The notes: generated by a model from the letters alone, not told the origin. Positions 27,124-36,868 are shown, counted from the first letter of the stretch. The stretch is 64,000 nt of DNA from CAJJDF01 sp965657945 (GCA_965657945.1 CBFHPW010000007.1:28052-92051), one strand, 5' to 3'. Numbers and translations are program-made.

Positions 27124-27786
27124 TCAGTCTTTTTTCTTAAAATCCCCATTTTTCCATGCTTGAATAAACTGACTCCAAGCAATTGGATTGAGCAAATTGT
27201 TTGGCGGAGCCTGACCTGCGTAATACAATCGAGAATGTACATCTTGCATTTGCCATTTAAAATTGAGCGAACCTCCAGCCGGATAAGCCTCTTGCTTGAG
27301 TGCAAGCGTCTTTGGATCGAGGTTATTCTGAGCACGAGTAAGATCATCGTTAGGAATATCTGTATTTAAAAAAGCATCTCTGAATTGCTCTCTTGATGGC
27401 CAGGGATAAACATCTAATTGTGCCAATTTAACGGTATCCTCTTCTATGGAATGGATGAGAGAGTATCTGCCGTTCCTTAGAGTATCAGGAATGACATAGG
27501 TTGATTTTTTATACCCAATGGATGAAAAAACTATGGTATCGCCAGGCATAGCAACGAATGAGAAAAACCCGTAATAATCAGAACTTGTGCCCCGGTACGA
27601 ACTCTTCTCAAGAACCGTAACAAAAGGAACTGGTTCTAATTTAGAGCCAGCTACTACAATTCCCGAAATTTGAACATAAATCTCTGATACCGAATCTTTT
27701 TTTAAAGCAACAGTATCCGTTTGACAATTGGCTCCAAAAAAACTAAAAAGTAGGGTAAAAAGAAGGAGAATTTTTAATGTTTTCAT
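27124..27786 (-). CDS. Secreted protein with carboxypeptidase-regulatory-like domain
   Basis: A protein of 220 residues from ATG 27786 (MKTLKILLLFTLLFSFFGAN, a signal peptide); the frame extends to 27804, but the extra residues MLSLCH do not fit. After the peptide comes a CarboxypepD_reg-like beta sandwich (about 35-110): VQISGIVVAGSKLEPVPFVTV and a late SSDYYGFFSFVAMPGDTIVFSSIGYKK. The last 100 residues are of no known type (PWPSREQFRDAFL). Related Bacteroidota proteins are thought to be periplasmic or outer-membrane-linked. It precedes the convergent-free gap and follows murF-alr on the same strand by only 60 bp upstream of that gene's stop; no operon is certain. Confidence 0.6.
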   Translation of the reverse strand: MKTLKILLLFTLLFSFFGANCQTDTVALKKDSVSEIYVQISGIVVAGSKLEPVPFVTVLEKSSYRGTSSDYYGFFSFVAMPGDTIVFSSIGYKKSTYVIPDTLRNGRYSLIHSIEEDTVKLAQLDVYPWPSREQFRDAFLNTDIPNDDLTRAQNNLDPKTLALKQEAYPAGGSLNFKWQMQDVHSRLYYAGQAPPNNLLNPIAWSQFIQAWKNGDFKKKD

Positions 27787-27846
27787 GTGACATAAAGATA
27801 ACAAAAATCGAAGTTACAATTCAATTCTGCCGTTAAGAGTTGTTAA

Positions 27847-30141
27847 TTAATCTTTGTAAAAAACCCGTTTTACGCGCTGAGAAATGGAAGTAAGCACTTC
27901 ATAAGGAATGGTATCCATTGCAAGAGCCATGTCTTCTATGGAATTATGTTTTCCAAAAATCTCAATCTCATCTCCCACCTTAACAGGCAGTCCCGTAATA
28001 TCTATCATACAAACATCCATGCAAATATTACCAACCAAATTACAAGCTTCCTCATTCCAGAAAAAAGAAAAATTTCTATTTCCTAAACTTCTTCGTATCC
28101 CATCAGAATAGCCAATAGGAAGCATAGCAATAGTCATATCATATTCTGCCTTAGTTTTTCTTCCGTACCCAATAGAATCACCTTTCTCCAGTTCTTTGGT
28201 TTGAATCACCACTGTTTTAAGTCTGCTAATTGGCTTTATTTTAGACGCTTTATTCCCTACATTTATTCCGTACAACCCGATTCCCAGCCGAACCATATCG
28301 TACTGAAAATCATTGTAATTTTCAATCCCAGCTGTATTCAAAATATGGCGATGAATAGGATAATTAAACTGCCCTATTAAAAAAGAAGAATAGTGTTCGA
28401 ACTTCTTCAACTGTTTTTCTGTGTATTCGCGCTCATTGCGATCATCAGCCGAAGACAAATGAGAAAAAATGGACTTCATATACACCTCCGGTTGAGCATA
28501 AAGATATTGGACCAATTGAGGGAGTTGAGTTGGCAAAAAACCAAGACGATTCATTCCTGTTTCCAATTTGATGTGAATGGGGTATTCTTTCTTGTCAGAC
28601 ACTATTAAATCTTTCACCAATTCATCCAACATTTCCAGTGAATAAACCTCTGGCTCTAGGTTGTACTTTATCAAATCCATGAAAGTTTCTGACTCTGGAT
28701 TCATGACTACAATTGGCATGGTAACACCTTTTTTTCGTAAAGTAATTCCCTCATCTGTGTAGGCTACACCCAAATAATCTACTTTTTCTTGCTCCAAAAA
28801 CCGAGGGATTTCTGTGGCTCCAGATCCGTAAGCAAATGCTTTTACCATCACCATTAATTTGGTTGAAGGCTTTATTTTCTTTCGATAAACTGCTAAATTG
28901 TCGGCTAATTGATTCAAGCTAATTTCTAATACCGTTCGATGATTCTTTTCTTCCAACACTTTAGCAACTTGCTCCAACCTATGGTTTCTACTTCCTTTTA
29001 TCAACACGTAATGATCCCTAAAACCAAACTCCTTTAGCTGGGCCAAAAGTTCGGTTGTTGAATAGTATTGTTTTAATTCTACGGAAGAATGTATGCCCTT
29101 TAGCTTCTCGGTACCCACTACCAGCAAACGATTTATACCGCTCGAATTTAATAACTCTACTAATTTGAGGTCAGTGAAAGGTGTTTCTGGAATCTCGGTA
29201 ATGATAACCGTTTTAGGAAAATTATTCGCCTGCGTCTTCAAATAATCCAATGACAAGACTAACGAGGAGTAGCTAATGTTGTATCCATCATTAATAATCG
29301 TTGAATTTTCAATCCCTTTCTTCATTTCCAGCCTCAATGCCAAAGGAGAAAGATGCGCTATTCGTGCTTGAATCACTTCTTTCTGGTAACCCATTTTTAT
29401 CAAAACTGCGATACAAATTTTGCAATTTTCGATCGAAGACTTATCCGAAAACGGAAATACGTATCCTTTAATTTCTGACTCGTAAGTTACTCTTTCGTTC
29501 ACATTTTTGAACAAGAGTGCTTTTTCTTCTTGTTTTTGATCGAGACTGACAAATCCATCTTGATGAGCCTCACCCATTCGGGTAAGCACCCCAATGCTCG
29601 GCTTCAATATAGACTCTAGCTTTTCCATTTCCCCTACCTTAGAAATTCCAGCCTCAAAAATTGCCAGAGTGTGCGTTTCATTCAAAAGCAAGACAGACAA
29701 TGGAACTCCCAGTTGAGAATTAAAACTTTTGGGACTTCTACATATAAGATAATCCGGGCTCAAAAGCTGATAAAGCCATTCCTTCACAATTGTTTTTCCG
29801 TAACTTCCGGTTATTCCAATGACTGGGATAGGAAACTTCTGCCTGTGATGTCTGGCTAATTTCTGAAGAGCTTCAAGCGAATTGTTCACCTTAATTAAGG
29901 TAACATCCCGCTCCACGATTCCCACATTTTTTGATACGACAAAAACCTTAACCCCTTGAGCAATAAGTTCAGGAATAAACTGGTGGCCGTCTCTTTTTTC
30001 GGTTTCTATAGCAAAAAAAACTGTGGAGGATGAATTTTGTACCGAACGACTATCAACTGAAACGTGATTGACAAAACCTTCCTTCAGGGAATCTGTAATT
30101 CCCTCCATACTTTTTATAAGTTCGGTTAAAGAATATTTCAT
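27847..30141 (-). CDS. alr: Fused MurF-like ligase / alanine racemase
   Basis: A Bacteroidota-type fusion of 764 residues. The N-terminal part (to about 400) is MurF-like, the ligase that adds D-Ala-D-Ala to UDP-MurNAc-tripeptide, with the P-loop GITGSYGKT and the central EAGISKVGEMEKL. The C-terminal part is alanine racemase, which makes D-alanine: PLP lysine in MVMVKAFAYGSG and the catalytic Tyr region IGYGRKTK...LPIGYSDG. In the MurF half several usual residues are changed (SYGKT rather than SNGKT, NDGYN in place of the Asp-rich DDSYNAN), so its ligase activity is less sure than the racemase. Its ATG overlaps the tdk stop by one base (TAATG). Confidence 0.9.
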   Translation of the reverse strand: MKYSLTELIKSMEGITDSLKEGFVNHVSVDSRSVQNSSSTVFFAIETEKRDGHQFIPELIAQGVKVFVVSKNVGIVERDVTLIKVNNSLEALQKLARHHRQKFPIPVIGITGSYGKTIVKEWLYQLLSPDYLICRSPKSFNSQLGVPLSVLLLNETHTLAIFEAGISKVGEMEKLESILKPSIGVLTRMGEAHQDGFVSLDQKQEEKALLFKNVNERVTYESEIKGYVFPFSDKSSIENCKICIAVLIKMGYQKEVIQARIAHLSPLALRLEMKKGIENSTIINDGYNISYSSLVLSLDYLKTQANNFPKTVIITEIPETPFTDLKLVELLNSSGINRLLVVGTEKLKGIHSSVELKQYYSTTELLAQLKEFGFRDHYVLIKGSRNHRLEQVAKVLEEKNHRTVLEISLNQLADNLAVYRKKIKPSTKLMVMVKAFAYGSGATEIPRFLEQEKVDYLGVAYTDEGITLRKKGVTMPIVVMNPESETFMDLIKYNLEPEVYSLEMLDELVKDLIVSDKKEYPIHIKLETGMNRLGFLPTQLPQLVQYLYAQPEVYMKSIFSHLSSADDRNEREYTEKQLKKFEHYSSFLIGQFNYPIHRHILNTAGIENYNDFQYDMVRLGIGLYGINVGNKASKIKPISRLKTVVIQTKELEKGDSIGYGRKTKAEYDMTIAMLPIGYSDGIRRSLGNRNFSFFWNEEACNLVGNICMDVCMIDITGLPVKVGDEIEIFGKHNSIEDMALAMDTIPYEVLTSISQRVKRVFYKD

Positions 30142-30716
30142 TATTTGGCAGCTTGATTAAAACAAATTCTACACAAAGGTTCATAAGCCTCAGTCTCACC
30201 CAACATCACTTGTTGCTCATCGGTAGTCTTTCGATGAGAAAATTGAGCCAAAGAACCACATTTCACACAAATAGCATGCACTTTGGTAACATATTCAGCT
30301 GTAGCGATCAAACTTGGCATTACGCCAAATGGTTTTCCAGAGAAATCCATATCCAATCCGGCAACAATCACTCTCGCTCCCTTATTTGCAAGCTGATTGC
30401 ACACTTCTGTAAGTCCTTCATCAAAAAACTGAGCTTCGTCAATTCCTATTACCTCAACGCCATCGGCAAGCAACAAAATATTGCGTGAGGAAGAAACAGG
30501 AGTACAGCGAATAGAGTTTTCATTGTGACTTACAACATCCTCTTCATCGTATCTTTTATCAATCGTAGGTTTAAAAATCTCAACAGATTGCTGAGCAAAT
30601 TCAGCTCGCTTTAATCGCCTAATCAACTCCTCTGTTTTACCAGAAAACATAGAACCACACACAACTTCTATCCAGCCTCTTTTTTCGTTTCCTTGCGTTA
30701 ATGATTCTAAAAACAT
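30141..30716 (-). CDS. tdk: Thymidine kinase
   Basis: Salvage enzyme that phosphorylates thymidine with ATP. The 191-residue protein is type II TK: P-loop GSMFSGKTEELIRR (about 22-35), the Walker B-type GIDEAQFFDEG, and zinc-ribbon cysteines in HAICVKCGSLAQ and EPLCRICF. It is translationally coupled to murF-alr through TAATG. Upstream at 30759-30796 the deaD terminator separates it from the helicase gene, so tdk begins a new transcript. Confidence 0.95.
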   Translation of the reverse strand: MFLESLTQGNEKRGWIEVVCGSMFSGKTEELIRRLKRAEFAQQSVEIFKPTIDKRYDEEDVVSHNENSIRCTPVSSSRNILLLADGVEVIGIDEAQFFDEGLTEVCNQLANKGARVIVAGLDMDFSGKPFGVMPSLIATAEYVTKVHAICVKCGSLAQFSHRKTTDEQQVMLGETEAYEPLCRICFNQAAK

Positions 30717-30758
30717 ATCGTGATTTATTTAAATCAAAATTACGAATTAATAGGACAT

Positions 30759-30796
30759 AAAAAAAGGGATAACAATCGTGTTTTGCCATCCCTTTA
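30759..30796 (-). terminator. Rho-independent terminator after the DEAD-box gene
   Basis: On the minus strand: AAAGGGATGG, loop, ATCCCTTT then T-run. It starts about 20 bases past the helicase stop. Confidence 0.85.
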
Positions 30797-30814
30797 CTTT
30801 ATTTATTTTTTGTT

Positions 30815-32542
30815 TTATTGATTAGAAACCTCAGCTCTCATCTTTCTTCCTCCTTCTATTTCAACGCCATTTATCCCTTTCAATAATTTTCCAGCGATTT
30901 TTGGAGCAACATCTACAAAACTAAAATTATCCATCATTCTTATTTTTCCTAAGTTTTTTCCAGCAACTCCTCCTTCTTGACACAGCACTCTAATTAAGTG
31001 CCCTTTGTCCGAAAAGTCTTTTTCTCCAACATTGAGGAACAAAGTAGTAGATTCTCCTTCAACATTTCTGTTGAAACCTCCACTATCTCTATCTCCACGT
31101 CTTTCTCTCCTGTCACTTCTTGGCTTTCTGTCTCTTCCTCTGTCTCTTCCGCCTCTATCTCTTTCTCTGTCGCCTCTTCTTCGTTCGTTTCCTCTGCCTC
31201 TGTCACTTCCGCCTCGTGATTCGTCATTTATATCTCTTGCATTTTCATAATAAGACAAAAACCTATTAAATTCTGCAGAAACGAATTTTGTGATAATTTC
31301 TTCTTTCGAAAGTTCTCTCAATTTTTCATCAACCGCTGGTAAATAAGGAGCAATTTGTTCTTCTTTTACTTCAACATCAACCACTTTATCGATTAGTTGC
31401 ATCAATTGCTTTTCACAAATATCTTTTCCTGTAGGAAATTTCTTTTGATCAATTTTTGAGTTAATTATCTTCTCAACAAACCTAAGTTTGTTAGACTCTC
31501 TGTTGTTTAGCAACAAAATAGAAGTTCCTTTCTTTCCTGCTCGAGCAGTTCTACCAGATCGGTGGGTATAACTTTCTATTTCATCCGGAAGGTTGTAGTT
31601 GATTACATGTGTAATGTCATCCACATCAATCCCTCTTGCTGCCACATCAGTAGCTACCAATAATTGGATATCTTTGTTTCTGAATGCTTTCATCACTCGG
31701 TCTCTTTGCGCTTGGGATAGATCACCATGTAACGGTTCGGCACTGTAGTTACTTTTCATTAGTTTATCTGCCACCTCAGAAGTTTCTCTTCTCGTTCTGC
31801 AGAAAATAACTCCGTACATAGTTGGTTCAAAATCAATAATACGTTTTAACCCCTGAAACCTATCTCGGTCATTTACTTTGTAAAAGTGATGTTCAATATT
31901 CTTAGAAGCTGCATTCTTGGTTCCCACCGTAATTTCGATTGGGTCATCCATGTAATTTTTTGCGATTCTCACAACCTCTTTTGGCATGGTAGCCGAAAAC
32001 AACCAAGTCTGCTTGTCGTTCGGAGTATTTTCCAAGATAGCGTCTATATCTTCCTTGAATCCCATATTCAACATCTCGTCTGCTTCATCAAGAGCCACAT
32101 AACTTACTTGTGATAAGTCAACTCTCTTTCTTTTGATCATATCCATCAACCTTCCTGGAGTTGCTACCACAACTTGCGCGCCTCTATTAAGTTGTCTTAC
32201 TTGTGTATCAATACTAGCTCCTCCATAGACAGGAACAATATTTGCTCCTCTGAAGTTTCTAGAAAATTGTTGAAAATCTTTACTTATTTGAATACACAAT
32301 TCTCTTGTTGGGCAAATCACCAATCCTTGAGTTGTTTTACTGTTGAAATCCACTTGGTTTACCATAGGCAATCCAAAAGCAGCAGTTTTCCCTGTACCCG
32401 TTTGGGCAAGTCCAACTAAGTCTCTTTTTGTTTCTAATAATTGGGGTATTGCTTCTTGTTGAATAGGTGAGGGCTCAACAAAACCCAAGGACGCGACTGC
32501 GTCCAAGACCTCTTGCTTGAGGCCAAGTTCTTTAAATGTCAT
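30815..32542 (-). CDS. deaD: DEAD-box RNA helicase with DbpA RNA-binding domain
   Basis: ATP-dependent RNA helicase of 575 residues, likely in ribosome assembly or cold adaptation. Helicase motifs in order: AQTGTGKTAAF (I), PTRELCIQ (Ia), TPGRLMDM (Ib), DEAD in VALDEADEML (II), SAT in FSATMP (III), and HRSGRTARAGK (VI). A linker rich in Arg, Asp and Gly (about 450-510, RGRGNERRRGDRERDRGG) follows, with mixed-charge repeats that are of low complexity. The last 80 residues are a DbpA-type RNA-binding domain (TTLFLNVGEKDFSDKGHLIR). The 317-bp region before the start leaves room for a long leader, as in many cold-shock helicase genes. Confidence 0.93.
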   Translation of the reverse strand: MTFKELGLKQEVLDAVASLGFVEPSPIQQEAIPQLLETKRDLVGLAQTGTGKTAAFGLPMVNQVDFNSKTTQGLVICPTRELCIQISKDFQQFSRNFRGANIVPVYGGASIDTQVRQLNRGAQVVVATPGRLMDMIKRKRVDLSQVSYVALDEADEMLNMGFKEDIDAILENTPNDKQTWLFSATMPKEVVRIAKNYMDDPIEITVGTKNAASKNIEHHFYKVNDRDRFQGLKRIIDFEPTMYGVIFCRTRRETSEVADKLMKSNYSAEPLHGDLSQAQRDRVMKAFRNKDIQLLVATDVAARGIDVDDITHVINYNLPDEIESYTHRSGRTARAGKKGTSILLLNNRESNKLRFVEKIINSKIDQKKFPTGKDICEKQLMQLIDKVVDVEVKEEQIAPYLPAVDEKLRELSKEEIITKFVSAEFNRFLSYYENARDINDESRGGSDRGRGNERRRGDRERDRGGRDRGRDRKPRSDRRERRGDRDSGGFNRNVEGESTTLFLNVGEKDFSDKGHLIRVLCQEGGVAGKNLGKIRMMDNFSFVDVAPKIAGKLLKGINGVEIEGGRKMRAEVSNQ

Positions 32543-32859
32543 TTCTGATTTTTTTTAATTAATAATTACGAATAAAAATCTCTTAAAAAAACACATTAAC
32601 ACGACATTACGAGGTTTAAGAAATCCTTATTGCTGTGCGAAGGTAAATTTAATTATTAACAATACCGAATAATCTGTTAACAAACATGAAAAGTCAAAAG
32701 CTAACAAAACCAATTAAGCGCCCAAGTCGATCTCATAACTAAAATGATGAACTCGAGTGATTTTTTATGTCTTTTTCAACATAACACGGTTCTAAAACCA
32801 CTTGTAAAGATGAACGATCAGGAAAAAAACTAGTTTATTAGCACCCTTTTTTTAAACGA
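32543..32859. other. 317-bp intergenic region upstream of the DEAD-box gene
   Basis: It lies between the start of the helicase gene and the stop of lptC. On the minus strand a TAAATTTA near 110 bases before the start is one base from the -7 consensus; it would give a leader of about 100 bases. There is no terminator after lptC, no RNA gene and no frame that looks coding. A TTG-rich stretch farther upstream could hold the -33 element, but spacing does not fit. Confidence 0.4.
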
Positions 32860-33423
32860 CTATTGGTTGTTTTTAATCGATTTAAGAGCTTCTGTTCTTG
32901 CAACTCCTACCGGATTAGAAAGCGTGTAGGAAGAGAAATCCCTTGGAGCTTTGAGACTAGTTCCTCGCAAAGTAAGAGTAGGAGTTACGATATAAACCGT
33001 GCTATCCGAATAAATGTAGTTCTCTTTCAGGTAAATTTCTTCGGACAAAATAGTTTCTTTTTTGTGGTTGGTTATTTTCACATTTTTTCGAAAAATAAGC
33101 GATTCATTGTTGGCCCCAGTAAGACCATACCCACAGGTAAGTTCTGTCACTTGCTCCCCTTTTTTGTTGAAAAATTGAGCTGTCAAACCTTTTGGAAAAA
33201 CAGTATAAGTTGTATCTGTTGTATACTTATGAATCAAAGGTGCTTGAAGAATTCGCTTGACTCTGCCAGAATCCGAATAAGTAAGCTTTACGTTTGTAGA
33301 AACTTCGTCAGGTAAAGATTCTTGATGAATAGTTTTCATCTTTTCCAAATCACTTCCTTGACAACTAGAAAAAATTAGAATTCCTACCAAGAATAAAACA
33401 ACCAAACATTCATACTTTTTCAT
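32860..33423 (-). CDS. lptC: LPS-export lipoprotein LptC
   Basis: Bacteroidota LptC-like protein of 187 residues, part of the bridge that carries lipopolysaccharide across the periplasm. It starts with a lipoprotein signal (VVLFLVGILIFSSC, acylated Cys21). The rest is a beta-jellyroll of the LptA/LptC type, seen in the alternating pattern LTYSDSGRVKRILQAPL and TAQFFNKKGEQVTELTCGYG. ATG 33423 is chosen: the frame runs to 33504 but that part crosses the terminator at 33504-33537. In Bacteroidota it often follows a TPR and an outer-membrane gene and coaX, exactly as here. Confidence 0.85.
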   Translation of the reverse strand: MKKYECLVVLFLVGILIFSSCQGSDLEKMKTIHQESLPDEVSTNVKLTYSDSGRVKRILQAPLIHKYTTDTTYTVFPKGLTAQFFNKKGEQVTELTCGYGLTGANNESLIFRKNVKITNHKKETILSEEIYLKENYIYSDSTVYIVTPTLTLRGTSLKAPRDFSSYTLSNPVGVARTEALKSIKNNQ

Positions 33424-33503
33424 ACCTTCAATTGGATTTAATTGGTAAACGTAATAGATTGAGGAATTGTTATCCAAAGCTAATAAAACGGAATTAATTG
33501 ACA

Positions 33504-33537
33504 TAAAAAAACCGTCTTCGATTTCTCTAAGACGGCT
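33504..33537 (-). terminator. Rho-independent terminator after the TPR gene
   Basis: On the minus strand: AGCCGTCTT, loop, AAGACGGT then T-run, about 25 bases past the TPR gene stop. Its place shows that lptC is transcribed either by readthrough or from a promoter just after it. Confidence 0.8.
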
Positions 33538-33560
33538 ACTTTCATTTTTGTGTATACAAC

Positions 33561-34814
33561 CTACTTCACTGTGGTAGAATACCCATTACAAGTTTTGTAT
33601 GGTTGTCCAGTTTGTAACCCTTGCGAAAACACATCTCCTTTTTCAGGAAACCTTGCCTTATATCTGGCCATATCTTTCGATGCTTGTGAAGAAACACTAG
33701 AATCAACTGACTTCGCTTTTGCAGCCATGTCGTAGGCCGCCCAGTTAATCGCTTGATCGTCAAATCTGGAAGTTCCACAGGCAGACGCAGCGATAATCGA
33801 AGCTTTTATCAGGTAGGCATCTCCGTTGCTGCTATTCAATTTTAATGCTTCGTTTGCGTAAACTCCAGCTTTGCTTCTGTTCCCTTTATTTAATAAAATC
33901 TTAGCAGTATTTATGAGCATCGATTCTTTTTTTGAAGCATCATCCGTCATTTCAATCGCTTTGTCGTAGTAGGTAATTGATTTCGAATTATTTCCTTCTT
34001 GCAAATACATTTGAGCTAGGCCTTCATACCCTTCCGCACTCGGATTTTTTTCTACATCGATTACGATCAATGTCTTGAACATCTCATTGTCGGTACATTC
34101 TCTCTTTTTCAGAGTATTAAGCACTTTTGTTCTTAGATTGTCGTCCGTTTTTGCTTGTTCAAATTTCTTTTTTATTACCGGAAGTAATTTGTCGCAAGTC
34201 AAACAAGGCCCTAAAAATTTATCGATTGCATCTTGTGCTTTATCGTATCCATTTTGCCCTTCGTTCATCCCAATGATTGTGGACAATCTGTCGTATTCGT
34301 TCACCAATACCTCACAATCCATTTTTTCTTTATTCTTTAATACGGCCAAGGCATTCGTATAATAATATATTGAACTTGCTCTGGTTTGTCCATTGGCAGA
34401 GTCAATAGACTTTTTCATCACCTCAACTCCTTTAGAAATTTTTCCTAATTTAATTAAGTCTGCTCCGTAGTTTTCATTAATTTTTGGATTATCACCAAAT
34501 AATTTGATACTTTGCTCGTAAGCCCACACAATCGAATCAGAGAGTGATTTTTGTCTTTCAGCACTCGCTCCTTTCTTCAGCTTGTTCATGATGTAAATTC
34601 CATTGTCATATAAGTTTGCATTGTACTCCGGACACACTTTTACTGCTTCAACCCAAAATTTGTAAGCATCCTTATATACTTTTTGTGTCAAATAATCTGT
34701 GTAAAGCGAAAGGTTCTTTTTACATTCTTCTGGATTATCTCCCAAATTACCCGTTTGAGCAAACATACTAATTGATGTAATTGAAATTAAGGCTGTTAAT
34801 ACTATACGTTTCAT
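33561..34814 (-). CDS. Secreted TPR-repeat protein
   Basis: A periplasmic or outer-membrane-associated protein of 417 residues with a signal peptide (MKRIVLTALISITSISMFAQ). Helical repeats fill the rest; the clearest TPR-like units are at about 250-340, e.g. PSAEGYEGLAQMYLQEGN and KSITYYDKAIEMTDDA. Several Cys residues (positions about 31, 62, 200, 203, 226) suggest disulfides in the periplasm. It follows the outer-membrane gene by 14 bp and ends in a terminator. The order coaX, outer-membrane protein, TPR protein, lptC is conserved in Flavobacteriia; the TPR protein's partner is not known. Confidence 0.8.
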   Translation of the reverse strand: MKRIVLTALISITSISMFAQTGNLGDNPEECKKNLSLYTDYLTQKVYKDAYKFWVEAVKVCPEYNANLYDNGIYIMNKLKKGASAERQKSLSDSIVWAYEQSIKLFGDNPKINENYGADLIKLGKISKGVEVMKKSIDSANGQTRASSIYYYTNALAVLKNKEKMDCEVLVNEYDRLSTIIGMNEGQNGYDKAQDAIDKFLGPCLTCDKLLPVIKKKFEQAKTDDNLRTKVLNTLKKRECTDNEMFKTLIVIDVEKNPSAEGYEGLAQMYLQEGNNSKSITYYDKAIEMTDDASKKESMLINTAKILLNKGNRSKAGVYANEALKLNSSNGDAYLIKASIIAASACGTSRFDDQAINWAAYDMAAKAKSVDSSVSSQASKDMARYKARFPEKGDVFSQGLQTGQPYKTCNGYSTTVK

Positions 34815-34828
34815 TATTTTATTTTTTC

Positions 34829-36184
34829 TTATTTAAATTTTCTTTTTACGAACCACCTATTTTGAACCTGAGGCATGATTGAAATTCCAAAGTAAACTGT
34901 GGTAAAGTTTTCTTGAATTAATCCATTTTCGCTATTACCTCTTCTTCCAGTTTCCACTCCTACATTAAACATAGAAAGTGACCTAAATTCGTTTTTAGAG
35001 GTGGCGCTTTTTCTTAGCGGTATTCCCAATCCAAAACTCGTGCCAAACACAGTGAGTTGATTGTTATTAAATTGTAAAGAAGAGTTCCCCGATCTAAATC
35101 CTGCCCGATACTCTATTCTTTCGTAAAGCTTTGCTGTTGAGAATACATCGGTGGGTGTATACCTTATTCCTACTGCAAATGATGAACTCGAAGCAAGGGT
35201 ATCTGATACACTGTTTTGATCGAATATTTCTTCATAATTCGACCAATCTTGGCGATTGTATTGAACCGCTATATCCAAATTCTTGTTTAAGTTTACAGAC
35301 CCACCCACTGATAAGGAAGAGGGCACAACCACTTTTCCCTCGTTTTCAGAAAAATACTGAAGCGTATCCTGAATCACCTCAACAGAAGAAAAATTGGTGT
35401 AAGTTCCAAAAAAATCTTCGCGTGTGGCGTTCAATTTTGTCCCCAGTGAATAAGATGCTCCAATCGAATATGTCATATTTTTTGATACTCTTTGCCTAAA
35501 CAAAACTCCTGCCTGGAAATCTACCCCATTGTAACTAGTTTTTTGGGCCAACATGGAATTAAGAGCTGTTTCATCCTCGGGAAACTCCAATCTCCTTGTT
35601 TTATCAATATTCCCGAACAAAAAGTTTACACTTGCACCCACTGATAAGCTAATAGAATCTGATTGGATCAAGGAATACCCTCCTGACAAAAACAAGTTAT
35701 TTACCCCTCCTTTTCCTTTATATAAATAAGTTACATTTCCTATTGAAGGTTCTTCGTTTGTCGTTGTAATATTATATCCAGTTGTTGTAAAAGGTTTTAT
35801 CCCTAGTGCTAGTCCTAGCTTTTTGTTTACTGGCAAAGCGATACTCATTCGAGTGAAATTGGTTGAATTCAAATTGGCGGAAGAATTTTCGGAACTAAGT
35901 TTCAAAAACTGAGAAGAGCCACTTAGTTCGAAAACTGGCATGTGAGGCGAAAGGGCAGAAAGTGAAGCAGGATTGGACACATTCACCATATTAAAATCAG
36001 AAAGCGAAACAGAAGCTCCACCCATAGAAGCGTATCCGGGCGAATGAGAAAGGTTCAAATCGCCAAGACCAATTCTCGAGTAGGGTGATATGCCGGTTTC
36101 TTGCGCATTAGCATTAGCAAAACAGAAAACCACAAGGGCTGCTGCAATAAGTTTAGTTAGATGTGTTGTAACGAAGTATCTCAT
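34829..36184 (-). CDS. Outer-membrane beta-barrel protein of the coaX-lptC locus
   Basis: A protein of 451 residues with a signal peptide (LIAAALVVFCFANANA-Q) and a beta-barrel sequence of alternating residues. It opens ETGISPYSRIGLGDLNL and YASMGGASVSLSDF..NPASLSAL, which is shared by FadL/OmpP1-like and PorV-like Bacteroidota barrels. Transport of a hydrophobic substrate or a role in the T9SS are both possible; neither is shown. The start at 36184 overlaps the end of coaX by 32 bases in another frame; no later ATG keeps the full signal peptide, so the overlap may be real. It precedes the TPR gene by 14 bp. Confidence 0.75.
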   Translation of the reverse strand: MRYFVTTHLTKLIAAALVVFCFANANAQETGISPYSRIGLGDLNLSHSPGYASMGGASVSLSDFNMVNVSNPASLSALSPHMPVFELSGSSQFLKLSSENSSANLNSTNFTRMSIALPVNKKLGLALGIKPFTTTGYNITTTNEEPSIGNVTYLYKGKGGVNNLFLSGGYSLIQSDSISLSVGASVNFLFGNIDKTRRLEFPEDETALNSMLAQKTSYNGVDFQAGVLFRQRVSKNMTYSIGASYSLGTKLNATREDFFGTYTNFSSVEVIQDTLQYFSENEGKVVVPSSLSVGGSVNLNKNLDIAVQYNRQDWSNYEEIFDQNSVSDTLASSSSFAVGIRYTPTDVFSTAKLYERIEYRAGFRSGNSSLQFNNNQLTVFGTSFGLGIPLRKSATSKNEFRSLSMFNVGVETGRRGNSENGLIQENFTTVYFGISIMPQVQNRWFVKRKFK

Positions 36185-36866
36185 TTAGTCCTATCATTGT
36201 TAGGTTTGGTTCTACAAATATGTTACTTTTTAATTCCTTATCAAAGAAAGATGCATCTCCACCGGTTAAAATAACTGTTAAATTTTCATAAACAGAGTGG
36301 TAATTTGCGATTAGCCCATCGATTTCTGCTAGCATGCCATTTACCACTCCCGAATTAATGGAAGTGAACGTAGAATCCCCTATCAGCTTTGGACTCGTGG
36401 CCGGATCCAGCAACGGTAACAAGCCGGTAAATTCATTTAATGCTTTAAATCGCATTTTCAAACCCGGAGAAATGCTTCCTCCTAGATATTCTCCTTTCGC
36501 AGTGGTAAAATCGAACTTTACGCAAGTACCGCAATCAATCACCAACGTGTTTTGTTCATGCCAAAGCGACTTTGCTCCTACAGAGTTTGCCAACCGATCA
36601 TTTCCTAAGGTTTCTTTGGTAGCATAGGAATTAAGAACAGGAATAGGTGTTGCGTGAGAAAGCTCAATAATAGAACAGTTTACAAGGGAAGAAAGCTGAC
36701 CTAAATCCTCTTTAGTGACGCTACTTACGATGCAGGCTTTGATATGTTTACCCTCAATAAACTGAGACAAATCCTTCCAGTCACCTTTTCCTTTAAACAA
36801 CAAAGTTTGCCCTTTAAAAAGAGCAAACTTCATTAATGTATTTCCTATATCTACTATTAAATACAC
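36153..36866 (-). CDS. coaX: Type III pantothenate kinase
   Basis: First enzyme of coenzyme A synthesis: phosphorylates pantothenate. The 237-residue protein is the CoaX type of the ASKHA fold. The N-terminus has the phosphate loop IVDIGNTLMKFALF, the middle LGNDRLANSVGAKSL (pantothenate site) and NTLVIDCGTCVKFD, then GGSISPGLKMRFKAL, and GGDASFF near the end. It is 2 bp after the PfkB gene and overlaps the next gene by 32 bases, so all belong to one transcript. Confidence 0.93.
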   Translation of the reverse strand: MYLIVDIGNTLMKFALFKGQTLLFKGKGDWKDLSQFIEGKHIKACIVSSVTKEDLGQLSSLVNCSIIELSHATPIPVLNSYATKETLGNDRLANSVGAKSLWHEQNTLVIDCGTCVKFDFTTAKGEYLGGSISPGLKMRFKALNEFTGLLPLLDPATSPKLIGDSTFTSINSGVVNGMLAEIDGLIANYHSVYENLTVILTGGDASFFDKELKSNIFVEPNLTMIGLNEILRYNTSN

Positions 36867-36868
36867 GA

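Noticed and set aside
30994..31250. Frames on both strands over the helicase linker
   Set aside because: Shadows of the Arg/Asp/Gly-rich low-complexity linker of the DEAD-box gene.
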